Of a stretch of DNA of 64,000 nucleotides, positions 1-11,254 are shown in pieces. The stretch is from the NCBI GenBank assembly GCA_008704415.1, contig VXIS01000065.1, positions 106,950-170,949 on the forward strand. The letters run 5' to 3'. Below the pieces are notes generated by a model. That model saw only the letters and a list, made by a program, of their open reading frames with translations. It was not told the DNA's origin and ran no database searches. Source of the DNA: Sphaerosporella brunnea. Lineage: Eukaryota > Ascomycota > Pezizomycetes > Pezizales > Pyronemataceae. The stretch's first letter is position 1, and each line of letters starts with the position of its first letter. Both the position numbers and the translations under genes were made by a program.

Positions 1-25
1 GGGTGTCCAGCATAGCATTGTGTCA

Positions 26-505
26 CTCCCGACAGATTCCAAACAACTGACTAGATTTTTTGAATATATTGGAGGCCCCATGGTTCACGGTGTGGCCCAA
101 CACCAGCAGACCACGGTCCAGGTTGTGGTACGTCACCAATTGAAATGTGCGAGCGTGGGGTGTTTCGATGATGAGGCACTCGAGCAAACGCTGTAAATGG
201 GGCTCTTCTGACATGACCCGCAGCCTGAACGCCTGGGGCGTGAGGTGGGCGCGAGATGGCTGTAGAATCTCGTATTGGAAGGGTTGAGAAGGAATTTGGA
301 AACTTTGAAACCTTATTTTTCCGAAAATCGGTGTGCCAGACGAAGAGTCTGAATACAGCCGGCGAGGAAGTATTTCAGACTTCCAGACGTCCAAAACTAT
401 CTGGATCGTGTAAGATGATTGGGGCGGCAGTCGCACCGCATAGCCATATAAAACGTCGGCCGGGACGTCGACGACATGGTTTCTGACTTCTAAGTCTTTG
501 CCGGA
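26..505 (-). CDS. Hypothetical ORF fragment, possibly cut by a MITE
   Basis: An open frame runs on the minus strand for about 155 codons, from a stop just above 500 down to a stop near 24. No ATG is obvious near its 5' end, so it may be an internal or terminal exon. I recognise no domain. The composition is ordinary for a globular protein, with no low-complexity runs, and the C-terminal half reads like folded sequence. A MITE with its own target duplication starts at 539, so an upstream exon could have been separated by that insertion. It could also be a chance ORF; there is no paralogue in the window to test it against. Confidence 0.28.
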
Positions 506-538
506 AGGCTTTCATCATTTCCTTCTAAATTCTGAAAC

Positions 539-1016
539 CAGTGTTCTCAACAGCAAGCCAACCGGGCCGGCGGCGTCGGGCAGCGTCAAGTGCTTGTGTT
601 GCCACGAAATTCCAAACACACTGGATCGTGCCTTCTCTTTCATCGCCCGCAGACTGTGACTGAACGTTTTGGATTCCCGAAATCCCTGCATGCAAGCTAG
701 ACCGATGGCTGAGTGAGTACACCATGGACTCCTGGCGTAAGCAACCTCTTCCCCCTTGTGGTTCCTCAATGCACAGATCAGTGAGTAGAGCCACTAGCAA
801 GCACTTCTGATCCTATTGTATTTGCATCTCAGTGATCCACGGTGTCACCCATGGTGGGAGTTGCTGTCGCTGTGGCTTGCTGAGAGGTTTGGTCCACCAC
901 TTATCACGCTGTATCGTTTCAAGAGGGTTTACATCCAGAGTTGCAGCCCACAGCCAATTCATTTTCGCAGCCGTGCTGTCAGCCCGAGCTGCTTGGGCCG
1001 GCTATCGAGAACGCTG
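539..1016. mobile_element. MITE, CAGTGTTCTC family, 8-bp TSD
   Basis: The left end reads CAGTGTTCTCAACAGC and the right end is its imperfect inverse (GAGAACGCTG). Flanks 531-538 and 1017-1024 match at 7 of 8 bases (tctgaaac / actgaaac), as for a hAT-type insertion. There is no transposase inside; ORFs here are not credible. Other copies of the family lie at 13338, 14053, 14192 and 16717. Confidence 0.7.
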
Positions 1017-1057
1017 ACTGAAACCGAGGGCATGGGAAAGATGGTCGGAGTGAGAAT

Positions 1058-2772
1058 CTAGTGATGGACACGAGCCGGCTCGAATCAATCCTCCAAGGTC
1101 AGCTCGAGCTGGCTCGGCTCGTAGAGGTGGAGGCTTGGGCTCGCGTCCGCGCTTTGGGTGAGCTCGAGCTGCAGCTCGAGCTGTTCCGCTTTACCACATA
1201 ATTCTAGGTAGATAATATTCAACGAATCTAGAAATTTAATCTGGCTACAATTCCTTATCATCCGCATCATTCTCACTATCTAGTAGTGATTCCCGATGGT
1301 TATCGGGAACCGGAACCTCATCGCCACTGTCGATCTCGCCCGCATCCTCTTTGCTTAACCTTTCCCGTTCCCAGTGCTGCACATCATCCTGCCCCAACCA
1401 GCTTTTAAGCAACAAGCAAGCGCTACTTGAGGTCTCCAAGAGCCTTTTCCACTGCTTGATAATAAGATTTCTAGCTTGAGCGAAAAGACTTTCAGCTGGG
1501 ACACTTGTGGCTGGTACACAGAGATAGTCGCAAGCCATTCTGGAGAGTGTTGGGAAGCGATGTCCATTTGCTTCCCACCAATCCACAGGGTTGACCTCGC
1601 GCGTCTCTATCGGCTCCATGATGTACTGTATAAAATCGGGCTGCGTCTCCGCAACTCTGGCTACTGGCGAGGAAAAAGGTAACTGCAAATCTTCATCTAG
1701 GAGGTTCTCCACAGTGTGGACAGCCGTCCTCAGTTAGAGCCGTAGGGAGAGAAGAATTAAGGTAGTCCGATTTCCAGACAGATTGGCACTGCCACCGCGC
1801 GTTACAAATCCATCCTGACTGTCAACCCATCTGTGTAATACCGTGGCACTTGTAGCGGGGATCAAGAATGAGAGCAATAAGCTGCACAGTAAAATCGTCT
1901 GTGTTGGTCCAAATATTTGTTCAACAGATTCCAGCTTTCAAACATTGCCGCAGTGAGACTGGATTCGGGTGTTTTTTCAAGCTCTTGATGATGCTCGTTT
2001 GCGAGACGCTTCAGGACTGCTGTACAATATGGCAGTTGCATATACAATGTTGGATATCGAGGGCCACTCAATCGCGTAGTTGCCGATACAAAGCATTGTA
2101 ATATATCCTTCAACCTTTTCAAAACCGTCCAGCCACCGCTTGATAGAGACAGCATATCAAGTTTGTTCTCGCTACGAAGCATCTTGGTAATAGCTCGCAT
2201 TCGTTGCAGCATCTTGAACGCAGAGTTCCAACGGGCTTGCGTATCCAGTATTGGGCTTTTAAACTTTATTTTTGTAGCCTGACATTGTAGCTCCAAGGCC
2301 TCCCACAAAAGATTTGAGCCTTGAATTTTGGAAAATATCCGACGTCCGGTTTTTAGGACGGCTGCAGAGCCCTTGGTGTCTGTCGCGTCAATGTCGAGTC
2401 TATCCCAACAGGTGTACTGTGCCAGGGTTTCCTCCGTTTCCAGCAGCATGATCCTCGGGAGGCAGTGAATCCGTCGATTTGTCTGCCATAGTCCGGTGCA
2501 CCCGCTCGAAGTTGGTAGTTGTGGTCCCGTGAAGGGTAGTAGGTAGTATTGGGTCGCGTGACAGGAACAAGCGACTCGAAGTATCTATATGACACATTTG
2601 ATTATCTATAATTTCCATTCCCATCAACCATGGTGAAAACTCGAGCTGGCTCGAGCCGATCCTCCACCATCGGCTCGAGCCAGCTCGGCTTGTAGAGGAC
2701 GAAGGATCGGCTCGGCTCGGCTCGTCAGCTCCAGTTTCTAGCTCGAGCTGGCTCGGCTCGTGTCCATCACTG
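1058..2772 (-). mobile_element. hAT DNA transposon with decayed transposase, 8-bp TSD
   Basis: Both ends carry the terminal motif TAGTGATGGACACGAGCC or its inverse, followed by CTCGAGC-rich subterminal repeats. The eight bases GTGAGAAT flank both sides (1050-1057 and 2773-2780), a perfect hAT-type target duplication. The minus strand inside holds two separated transposase fragments. The family recurs at 21184, 36468 and 37799 as shorter derivatives, so this is the longest copy here and the best view of the ancestral transposase. Confidence 0.88.
1245..2449 (-). pseudogene. hAT transposase remnant (core plus C-terminal dimerisation region)
   Basis: Two minus-strand frames together cover the C-terminal half of a hAT transposase. 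The upstream piece (2449-1862) contains the DTQARWNSAFKMLQRM motif typical of the region before the final catalytic acidic residue. The downstream piece (1712-1245) contains the hATC dimerisation signature (PVDWW...FPTLSRMACDYLCVPATS, then AESLFAQARNLI). Roughly 150 bases and a frame change separate them, and the N-terminal BED zinc finger and RNase H-like start are missing, so no active enzyme can be made. The acidic tail of the second piece ends near 1245. Confidence 0.82.
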
Positions 2773-2989
2773 GTGAGAATGATGTTCCACCCAGCTGGAA
2801 GACACACAGCCTTATATACAAGAATCCAGCGTGTACTAAGAGTAGCCAAAATCAAATGCTAAGACAGACAGAGCAGGAAGTGGATTCCCCCATAAACTCT
2901 GCAAACAAGGTCAAGATTCAGCAAGCTGAGGAGTCTGAGTATAGCTGAGTAGTGCGCAGTTGAAGCCGCTGTATATATTCAACTTCGGT

Positions 2990-3300
2990 CGATGGCTGGC
3001 GGGTTGCGCATGGGTACACGGTCCCGCATCCGAGGAAATTCCAACTTCGGGCTCTTATCTAAGCTTGTGGGTCAATGACAAGCACTCACTCGTCCATTCT
3101 TTTGCTGAGGTGGGTGACCACGAAAAAAAAAATAACAAAAAACCTGCTGCTCACCCTAATTTGGGGAGCTGAGAGGAAACTGCCGGGAATCGAACTGAGC
3201 ACCTCAGGAGTACACTGAGGGCTTCGATACGCTTGCGCCATCGGCTGTTTTTTGGCATTAGGCTCTCTTCGCTGCAGATCATGAACTGCTCCCTCTCACA
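2990..3300 (-). repeat. SINE-like repeat, copy S1
   Basis: A core of about 220 bp (3084-3300) recurs at 5178, 6733 and 8688 in the same orientation. On the minus strand it has an RNA polymerase III B-box-like motif (AGTTCGATTCC) and an upstream A-box-like GGCGCAAGCG about 45 bases away, then ends in a T-rich tail, which suggests a tRNA-derived SINE. A clean cloverleaf cannot be drawn. About 90 bases to the left (2990-3080) are also shared with S2 and S4. Confidence 0.5.
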
Positions 3301-3652
3301 TATGTATATGGTAACCACCCCCCAAGACACCCCTCCGCAGCGCAGAGTCTCAATATCCAAGTCGTACCCGCAATAATTATTAAACGCCAGGCCATTCATT
3401 CCGCAGTTTGATCTCAAATGCTGAGTTCTTTCGGCTCGATCGCATCATCCGGAAAGGGAGCATTTGCGCTCCGAGCGGCCCTCCACAATGATCTGTCCCT
3501 GCGATGCCTCGAATCTGGGTTGATGCGAACTTAGCTGCGACTGCTAGCTGCTCGCGGCAGCCAAAGCTGTGTCAATCACTGTGTGGTTTCCATCGGCAAA
3601 GTCATCAACTTGATCCCAATGAGTGCGCACAAGCCTCCCTTTCTTATTGTAT
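3300..3652. repeat. Segment shared with 6950-7361
   Basis: This stretch is recognisably the same sequence as 6950-7361 (shared blocks such as CTCCGCAG.GCAGAGT and AAAGTCATCAACTTG). In both places it lies between an S repeat on the left and the left TIR of a MULE on the right, so the pair is part of one duplicated S-flank-MULE unit. No gene is recognised in it. Confidence 0.6.
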
Positions 3653-4930
3653 CGACATATGTCCGTCATACCATCCCAAAACCTTTGGAAAGAGGAGGAT
3701 ACTTTCGAGTTGTCCAGCATACCACATAATGAGCGATCACCCGTTCTGTGAACGTCAACCTCCGTTGAATGTAGGATCTCCTCCACTGCACACCCGCACG
3801 TCTTGGCGTACCTTTTTCACCTGATCTCTCCACCCGCCGGACGGACTATCCTTATTGCCTCGCAAAGACCCCCTTCCCACCGTCACTAATCTCGCTACTT
3901 CTGCTAGCTCCCTTACCCGCGGGTCGGCAATTTACGCGTTAAGACGGCAAGACTCAAGAGTTGATCATGGCCTGGATGCAGCGGGTTTGAGCCTTCTGAG
4001 CATTACCGCCCAAAGCAAAGTGCTAGTGCAAGGGAAGTTGTTCAGCGCTTTCCAGGACTTGAAGGCAAGAATTCAAGCTTGAGCTGCCGTCGCAGGATTT
4101 AGTGTGCCAGTTTTCTCGTAGTTTTGGACAACGTACTTGCACTTGCTACGGGTTTGAAGAACATCAACTGCCGTGTGGACATGCGGTCTCGGTCATGCAC
4201 CGCTTAAATTCAGCCCCCGTGCATTTTATTCCTTCATTCAGTGCCGTCGCTAAAGCTCCTCGGCTGCGCTCCGGAATGATAGCGCGCACCTACAGCGTAT
4301 TACTCGGGCAAAGGTAGGGTAAATTTTCCATGTTTTTCCGCCTCACGTGACACTTTGCTCTATTAGACAAGTGAACAGCCGTGTGGTGACCACATGGCGT
4401 GGAGTCATTAGTACAGCGCCACTTAATGTAAAGTTATATGTACGTTGCAGTCAGGGCGTATGTGTGTGAAAGACGGCGCAGTTGCATTGATTCAGTGTCG
4501 TCGCTAAAGCTCCTCCACGGCTCTGCTCCACAATGCGCCCGCATCACAGCTAATCACCGTGAAAGCCACCGTGAAAGCCACACTTTGCTCTAGATGGTAG
4601 TCGATATCTAGGTCTTTCAACTGTCGTCGAGGCTTATCAATCCGATTCCCGCCCCCCTCCCCCCCCCGCATAAACATGTAGCAGGTCCGCCTCCTTGGAC
4701 AGGTAGCCATCACTCAACCTCACGCCGAGAGCAACCGTACCACGAGCTCCATTGCTGGCTCAAATGGTTTTCAGACACAGATACAGAGTCAGATTCTGCG
4801 TCCAGCTTGAGTGATCAGAGTATTACCGTACTTTACCCTTGCCTTATGTTGTGGTATTGTGGGCAACCTGAAGATTCGGTGGTATCCTGCTCTTTTCAAA
4901 GGTTTCGGGGTGGTATCTGGTTCCTGTACA
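3653..4930 (+). mobile_element. MULE-type element, decayed
   Basis: Long imperfect terminal inverted repeats of about 80-90 bp lie at 3653-3740 and 4840-4930 (left CATACCATCCCAAAACCTTT, right in inverse order with the same spacing). They match the TIRs of the element at 7362-8134. The inside carries a SWIM zinc-finger fragment from a Mutator-like transposase. I could not identify a convincing 9-bp target duplication, so the outer edges are approximate. Confidence 0.62.
4102..4240 (+). pseudogene. MULE transposase SWIM zinc-finger fragment
   Basis: The translated piece contains CTCYGFEEHQLPCGHAV, a C-x-C...C-x-H arrangement matching the SWIM zinc finger near the C-terminus of MULE transposases, followed by a few family-like residues. 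The catalytic DDE domain is not seen upstream, so this is a deletion derivative. The same block is found in the second MULE at about 7509-7600. Confidence 0.68.
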
Positions 4931-5109
4931 CCGGGCGCTCAACGCTCAGAGATGCGGTCGGCACGACATCATCGTGACACCGTTTATCCACTGTCCAGTG
5001 CTCCAGAGTGCGTTCGTTCCCTGCCGGCCCCTCGGCTGGAGAATCGATGATGGTGAAAACATGCGGCTCTACGGCGGGTATTTGCAGCTCCTGCGTTTGC
5101 TTAACTCTC

Positions 5110-5400
5110 GCGGATGGCTGGTGGGCTGTACATGCGCACGCATGAGATTCCAGCGGCAGTTCCCGCTATTCAATGACGAACACTCACCCGTCCATTCTTG
5201 TGCTGAGGTGGGTGACCACGAAAAAAATAACAAAAAACCTGCTGCTCACCCCAATTTGGGGGAGCTGAGAGGAAACTGCCGGGGATCGAACTGAGCACCT
5301 CAGGATTACACTGAGGACTTCGATACGCTTGCGCCATCGGCTGTTTTTTGGCATCAGGCCCCCTTCGCTGGAGATTATAAACTGCCCTCCCGCGAGCCTG
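5110..5400 (-). repeat. SINE-like repeat, copy S2
   Basis: The core at 5178-5395 has the same B-box-like, A-box-like and T-rich tail order as S1, with about 70 bases of shared left flank. Upstream similarity to the S4 surroundings continues to about 4930, so it belongs to the duplicated unit. The right flank is not shared with S1 or S3. Confidence 0.5.
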
Positions 5401-5429
5401 AGCATCTCCAATGACTCCGGTTGCACAAA

Positions 5430-6640
5430 CAACGTTCGTCACCCTGGCAGCCGCGCTGACACGCCACCCACCGAACTATTCCGTGTACGCACGCCCGATA
5501 TATTCCTCATGTCCTCTGTATAGATTCTGTGACATCAAAAATCGAGAACACAACTGGCACGCGTAGTCTGACGATCGCTCCGGAGCAACTACAGTTGCAG
5601 TGTACTCATCGCGCTCACCAAACACCCTGCGCTACAACGGCGCAAAGCGACAACAATCCTGGGCCCGGGTGTAACTTGTGCCTAAGGATCCCAAATAATC
5701 GACGTTATTGCCCTCGCCTGCGTCCAAACGCAGCATCGCACTTCGTTCTTCGTTTTTGCTGGCCGCATCACTCGTGTTGACATCCCTGCAACCCGTCCTA
5801 CCGGCGCCCAACAACCGTTACATCTTTCTTTTGCTTTGCAAAGAGCGGTGACTACACCTCCCATACCATGCGTCGAACGACATAGACGGGAACAACCGGG
5901 GATACGGCCTGTGGAATGAGGCGATGAGGCGACTCGCGGCCGCCGTGCGACGAGGAGTATCTCAGTGAAAGGGTGGGCCAACTGGGAACGTGGGATTCCT
6001 AGGGAGCGGTGGTGACGTGAGCTACTCGGTGCCAGCCAACGGTGAGTGTGCGGTTAACCGTCACGTTGAGCGCGTGCCATGACGCCGGAAACGATGCACG
6101 ACCTCGAAGACCAGACTCCGCAGAGGTGACGTTTTTGAACGGTAACGGGGAGAGTTCACCGCCCGAGAATCGGCATGCTGCAGTTGCCGGTAGTTTCATC
6201 AGAAAACAAACCAAGTATGATAGTCCCTTGACGGAGGTTTCACTTGGGAACACCTAAATCTCCACGTGCACCTCCATCCACGCACCCTATGAAAGCGAAA
6301 CAAGGTGCTGAACAGCAGACGGAAGGGAAGAGAGCTTGTTTAATCGCCCATGAAACAATGATCCAGATACGCTGTCACCCGGCTGGTACCTCACAAAAAA
6401 TACGTGCCGCCATCCTCCCCGCGCGAGCTCACCTGTAGCGACGTTTTGTCTTACTCTCTAGCTTGTTAGCTTTCATTTGTTCTATATTGAAGCTTTTTGG
6501 TTGAGTGGTGGTGGAGTTATAAAACATTTTGCACACTGCTTTTTGTTGGTTGAGGGCCGGGTAACAGCGTGTCCGGATCATTGTTTCATGGGCCAGTATG
6601 CCTTCTCAAAATCATCGAGATGCAGCACCCTGGATGGAGA
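5430..6640. other. Unassigned 1.2-kb interval
   Basis: Only short open frames occur here, none with recognisable domains or splice-consistent extension. I see no terminal repeats with a target duplication. It separates the two duplicated S-MULE units and is not itself duplicated in the window. Confidence 0.5.
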
Positions 6641-6732
6641 GCGGGTAGTTGGCGGCTCGAATAAGGATTTCGATGTTCAGATCAGCATTCGGTTTCCGCA
6701 ACGAAAACCGTATCGGCGGCAAGTCGGCCCAA

Positions 6733-6950
6733 GACGAACTATCACTCGTCCATTCCTGTGCTGAGGTGGGTGACCACGAAAAAAAACACAAAAAACCTGC
6801 TGCTCACCCCAATTTGGGGGAGCTGAGAGGAAACTGCCGGGGATCGAACTGAGCACCTCAGGATTACACTGAGGGCTTCGATACGCTTGCGCCATCGGCC
6901 GTTTTTTGGCATTAGGCTCTCTTCGCTGGAGATCATAAACTACCACCTCT
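6733..6950 (-). repeat. SINE-like repeat, copy S3
   Basis: Third copy of the core. Its left side is unrelated to the other copies, and its right flank matches that of S1. This copy therefore defines the left edge of the core at about the position of the ACTCGTCCATTC motif. Confidence 0.5.
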
Positions 6951-7361
6951 GACAAATGTAAACGGTAATTATCTGCCCAGACTCTGCATCCAAGGACAGC
7001 TCCTGTCACACAGCCACCCCCTCCGCAGTGCAGAGTGTCGACCTCCAAGTCGAGCCGGCAGCTACTAGGAAACGCAAGCCCATTCATTCCGCCGTGTGAT
7101 CTCCAATGCTGAGTTCATTCGGCTCGATTTTGTCATCCAAAAAGGGAGCGTTTGGGACACGATCGGCCTCCCCGTGTCCCTCCACAATGATCTATCCAGG
7201 CGATGCCTCCGAATCAGGTTTGATGCGAGCTTCGATGCGATCTCGAGCTGCTCGCGACATCCCGGACTGTGTCAATCGCGGTGAGGGTTTCAGTCGGCAA
7301 AGTCATCAACTTGCCCCACAGAGTGCGCATCCAACGCCAAGCCACCCTTGCTTATTCATAT
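6950..7361. repeat. Segment shared with 3300-3652
   Basis: Homologous to 3300-3652 and in the same position relative to an S repeat and a MULE left end. It shows small insertions and deletions throughout, which points to an old duplication. Confidence 0.6.
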
Positions 7362-8134
7362 CGGCCAATGTCTAATAATCCACCCAAAAACCTGCGAAAA
7401 GAGCAGGATACCAACAACATTTCGGTTTGTCCAGGATACCACAACACCGCGTGAGAGTGAATGGCCAACACAGTCTTGGCGTGAAACCTCTACACCGCTC
7501 TCCATCGTAGCTGTACTTGCTACCGGTTCCAAGAACATCAGGTGCACTGTGGACATGCAGTGTCGGTTATGCATCGCTCGAATTTAGCTCCTGCGGGGGT
7601 TATGCCTTCATATCTTCGACTCAAGCTCACTTTCCAGCTATAAACCTGGAGGAAGTGCGATTGCTGGCTCAGGGAGCCGATACCGCGGCAAATGCAGTTG
7701 CTGACAGCGATTCTGACACAAATACTGGCTCCAGATCTTCCTCTTCAGACCTCAGTGATCCTCCCTTGGACCGCTGTGAACCACCGCTGACTAAGGTGCC
7801 CCGTGGACGTCCCAAGAAAAAGCGTATGCGCAAGACCGAAGCGCATAGACAACGGAATAAGCGGCCGAAAGATGGGCGGGATCGCGTGCCGGACCGCGCT
7901 CCTCGGCGATGTGCAATGTGTACGGGAACGGACCGGCATAATGCCCGAAGCTGTACTCGCCCTAATGAGTAGCTAGCACAGAAAACAATGTCGTACTTCT
8001 CCTCTTGCGTAGCTAGACGAGAAGTTGTTGCTCATGTACTCTCACGCGGTGTTGTGGTATCCTGGACAAACCGAAAAGTTGGTGGTATCCTGCTCTTACC
8101 GCAGGTTTTTTGGTGGTATATACGGCATTGTCCG
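7362..8134 (+). mobile_element. MULE deletion derivative with ~95-bp TIRs and 9-bp TSD
   Basis: Inverted repeats at 7362-7460 and 8036-8134 match over nearly their whole length (shared blocks AGAGCAGGATACC, TTCGGTTTGTCCAGG, CACAACACCGCGTGAGAGT). The nine flanking bases tattcatat (7353-7361) and tattgatat (8135-8143) match at 8 of 9, the size expected for Mutator-like insertion. The inside holds the C-terminal tail of a MULE transposase only. Confidence 0.82.
7509..7972 (+). pseudogene. MULE transposase C-terminal tail (SWIM, AT-hook-like, zinc knuckle)
   Basis: The first part, in a shifted frame, keeps a SWIM-like zinc finger (CTCYRFQEHQVHCGHAV). From about 7640 one frame runs to a stop at 7970: an Asp/Ser-rich stretch, then PRGRPKKKRMRK, a basic AT-hook-like segment, then CAMCTGTDRHNARSC, a C-x2-C-x5-H-x4-C zinc knuckle. 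This order (SWIM, basic GRPKKKR, CCHC) is typical of fungal and plant MULE transposase tails. The catalytic core is absent. Confidence 0.75.
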
Positions 8135-8344
8135 TATTGATATATCATGATATCGTGGTGCCAGTGTAGAAAACTCCATGGTTAATGGCAATCGACATAT
8201 GTGCCGGTCGTCCAGAGTGCCGCGCGCTCGCAAGGTCCATCGAGGTTCCCACTGCCGCTATGCTTCTGGTAGGTTACGATGTTTCCTGTAAATTCCGTTC
8301 ACTAACACGCACAATTGAAGACTTGAAGGCTGGTCCGTGCTCAC

Positions 8345-8905
8345 CACTGCGCTCAGCGCTCAGAAATCCAATGGGCTCGACCTCATTGTTTGACACCCGT
8401 TATCTACTGTCTAGTGCTCCAGAGTGGGTTAGTTCCCTGCCTGCCCCTCGAGTGGATACTGGATGACGGTGAGAACATGCCTGTTCGATGCCCTTTCACG
8501 TTAGCATTGCTCTGCCGACTCTGTTGCGGTGATAGTGGGTAGTTGCAGCTACTGTATTGATTCAACTCCCTCGGATGGCCGGTGGGTTGTGCATGCGTAC
8601 GCACACGTTCATGCCCACGCACATGAGACCACAGCTTCGGGTTTCTGCGCGGAAATCTATCTAACTCCTTACCTGGGTCATTCAATGACGAACACTCACT
8701 CGCGCATTCTTGTGCTGAGGTGGGTGACCACGAAAAAAAACACAAAAAACCTGCTGCTCACCCTAATTTGGGGAGCTGAGAGGAAACTGCCGGGGATCGA
8801 ACTGAGCACCTCAGGATTACACTGAGGGCTTCGATACGCTTGCGCCATCGGCTGTTTTTTGGCATTAGGCTGTCCTCGCTGGAGATTATGAACTGCTCCC
8901 TCTCA
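8345..8905 (-). repeat. SINE-like repeat, copy S4, with shared left flank
   Basis: The core at 8688-8905 matches S1-S3. The left flank back to about 8345 matches the region left of S2 (blocks GTGCTCCAGAGTG and TCGGATGG). Together S3-flank-MULE-flank-S4 repeats the layout of S1-flank-MULE-flank-S2. Confidence 0.5.
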
Positions 8906-9239
8906 CTTATCCCATGCACCAACTCTGTGTTTAACAACAACCACCCCAGCGCACTCAGCAGCAGAGAATGAATACCTCTCAGCAATACCAGCAACAAACC
9001 CGTGAACGCAGGTGCGATGTATTCCTCACACCCACCAACCTTCGTATAGTACTGTCGGCAAAAGCCTTTGCACTGTCCAGTGGAACCCGAAGCTGCACAG
9101 TTTGCGCGTCGGCGTAGTGTGGAACGCGACGACGCTGTGGCGGCTGTGTTGAGGATGCGACCGAAGATTTGACCCGCGTATTCGCTCTGCGACACCTACG
9201 CTGTGGGGTTCTGCGTCCGAACCACTCCGAGGACCGCAA

Positions 9240-10074
9240 TTGCGGGTCTTTGCCCTCTCCTACGCAGATCATGTTGCATGGGTAACCGGAACGCTCAACG
9301 GTTGTGACGCAGCGAACGTGCACTGGGCCGACAAGAACGCCGTCGTCTTTGATGTGTCAAAAAACGGAGGCCTTCCTGCTTACGAGGAAGAGAAAGCTTC
9401 CCACGGCAAAGCTTTTAGTGGCTGGGTATAACAAAGACGCGACGCGATGGCTGGGGGTCTTCCTGGGCTGCAAGCTGACGCTGTCGCACCACCATAACGT
9501 CCGGATGGGCAAAGCCAGAGCAGCGGAAGTCCGCATTTGCAGACTGACGAGCAAGACTGGCCTATCGCCGGAGAATGTCAGACGCGTCCAGGTTGCTGCG
9601 GTGCATTCGGTCACTCTGTTCGGCGCGGAGCTGTGGTGCGATGGGCATCAAAAGGGCCGTCAGGAGGAGTTACAGAAACTCTTTAACCGACATGCTAGGG
9701 CAATCCTGGGGGCCTTACCTACTACGGCACTGGGTCCCCTTATTTGTGAGGCCGGCTTGGCCGACGCCAGTACGATACTATCGCATTGGAGACGCAGATT
9801 TGCGGCCAGACTCGCGGCAACACCAGACAGCCACCCTGCGGCGGCCTGCCTGCGAGCCGTCACTTACGTTCAGGGGTCCCAGGACGAGACAGAGATTACG
9901 GCGGCTGGGACGCTGATGCGATTCGTCAGCGACAACGCCTTTGGCAGCGCGGCACCGCCCAATCAGCGTGGGGCCACGGCAGATTCGTCGGTAAAACCCC
10001 AACCGAACCTCTCACGCATCGGGATGGAGCTTGGGGGCTGTTTACTGGGGCCGTTGGAGTGGTTGGAGGCGTAG
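9240..10074 (+). pseudogene. Tad1-like LINE reverse transcriptase fragment (3' half of RT)
   Basis: Two plus-strand frames join near 9360. The first has LSYADHVAWV where an active RT would have a Y/F-x-D-D box, so a catalytic Asp is replaced by His. The second has TRWLGVFLGCKLTLSHHHN and LSPENVRRVQVAAVHSV, the conserved region after the RT palm in Tad1/I-like LINEs, then a Leu/Arg-rich RRRFAARLAATP segment. The endonuclease, the N-terminal RT motifs and the RNase H are absent. A frameshift and the mutated active site show it is dead. The RNase H/3' end of a similar element lies at 32354-33698. Confidence 0.78.
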
Positions 10075-10079
10075 CCATT

Positions 10080-11250
10080 GTGGTGGGCCGACGGGGCTTC
10101 CCGTGTGCCGTGGCGGGATGCGTCTCGAGCCCTGTAGATATCAACGCATCGACTTAGTACCCGTGCTAAGAGTACGGGGCCCGATCACTTCCCTGCGGGC
10201 ATAAACCATCGCCAGTCCTCTCGACAGCCAGCCAATCGTGGCGGCTGCGTTGGTCCGCAACATCTGCTGGCCCTCGCCTGCTGATCAATGCAGCGCACCC
10301 GACCGGGTCACACGCTGCATCAAAATGTGTACTATTTTTCAACGATGAAGCTAGCGCTGCAGCCACCTCTTGCTGGATGGCTATGGGGCCGCTGACATTT
10401 GCAGCAGCAGCTGGAGCAAAACGACCGCCGCAGCGCAATTCTGGGTCGGACGTCGAGTTGTACGGACGGAGTTCTGCACTCTGACCAGCTGGATTCGGTT
10501 CTGCGCCTGTCGCGCTGTAGCCTACTGCCCCTGGAATCAGGAAGCGCATATGGATCCTGGTTTCTACCTATCCGTGTCCGAAATCTATACCGAACCACCT
10601 TGGATGAGCCTGTACACCATGCTGGACACAGGAGCGGAAAAGGTAGGTTGCCAATCATTATAGACCTCTTGTTGAGGCGGGAAAGAGAACCTTTGACCCT
10701 GCACGGACTGAGGAACAGCACCCGACGCACACAAACAGCACCATCACCCACGTTATAAGTACGCGTCTTGCCGACCCAGCCGATCCCCGACGAAGCCAGG
10801 CGTTCCCCGTGCGGCTACGAGGACAGCAATCAGTCCACTGAATAACCAGCACCTATCCCGGGAAAAACCCACGAAGAAAGCCATTGCCGCGCGCTCTGGT
10901 TAGCCATCTAACAATGGTACGACGCAATCTATCGAATATGAAAAGAAGTAAACGTTGCCGCATGTATGGATCCTCGATCGCAGCCACGCGGAAATAATCA
11001 CCGGCGGAGGGAGCTGCATTGCGCAGACTCAATCAATAAGTAGGAAGGTGTTTTCAGTGCCTACATGAAACCAAACTCTTTCAATTTCGACAAAATTCAT
11101 CACCTACGCTCGAAGCGCAAAATCTTCAGCCCCCGTGTGAACCTCGTAGAGGCGGCGTGTGCTCACCGAGCAGAAGTCAATGAGAGCAACGATGTTGATC
11201 GTCGAGCACAACGAACTGCAGCACATGCAGCTTGTCCCACGTACCCTGTA
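10080..11250. other. Unassigned interval
   Basis: Overlapping short ORFs in all frames, none with a recognised domain. It may include further LINE debris because it directly follows the RT fragment, but I could not match it to the known RNase H or 3' tail. Confidence 0.4.
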
Positions 11251-11254
11251 GATA

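Noticed and set aside
6780..6905. A functional tRNA gene within the S repeats
   Set aside because: B-box-like and A-box-like motifs exist, but the T stem and acceptor stem cannot be formed; better seen as a SINE-like repeat.
10370..10663. Retroviral-type aspartic protease (MLDTGAE)
   Set aside because: A lone DTG in a short ORF without flanking protease motifs; chance is likely.
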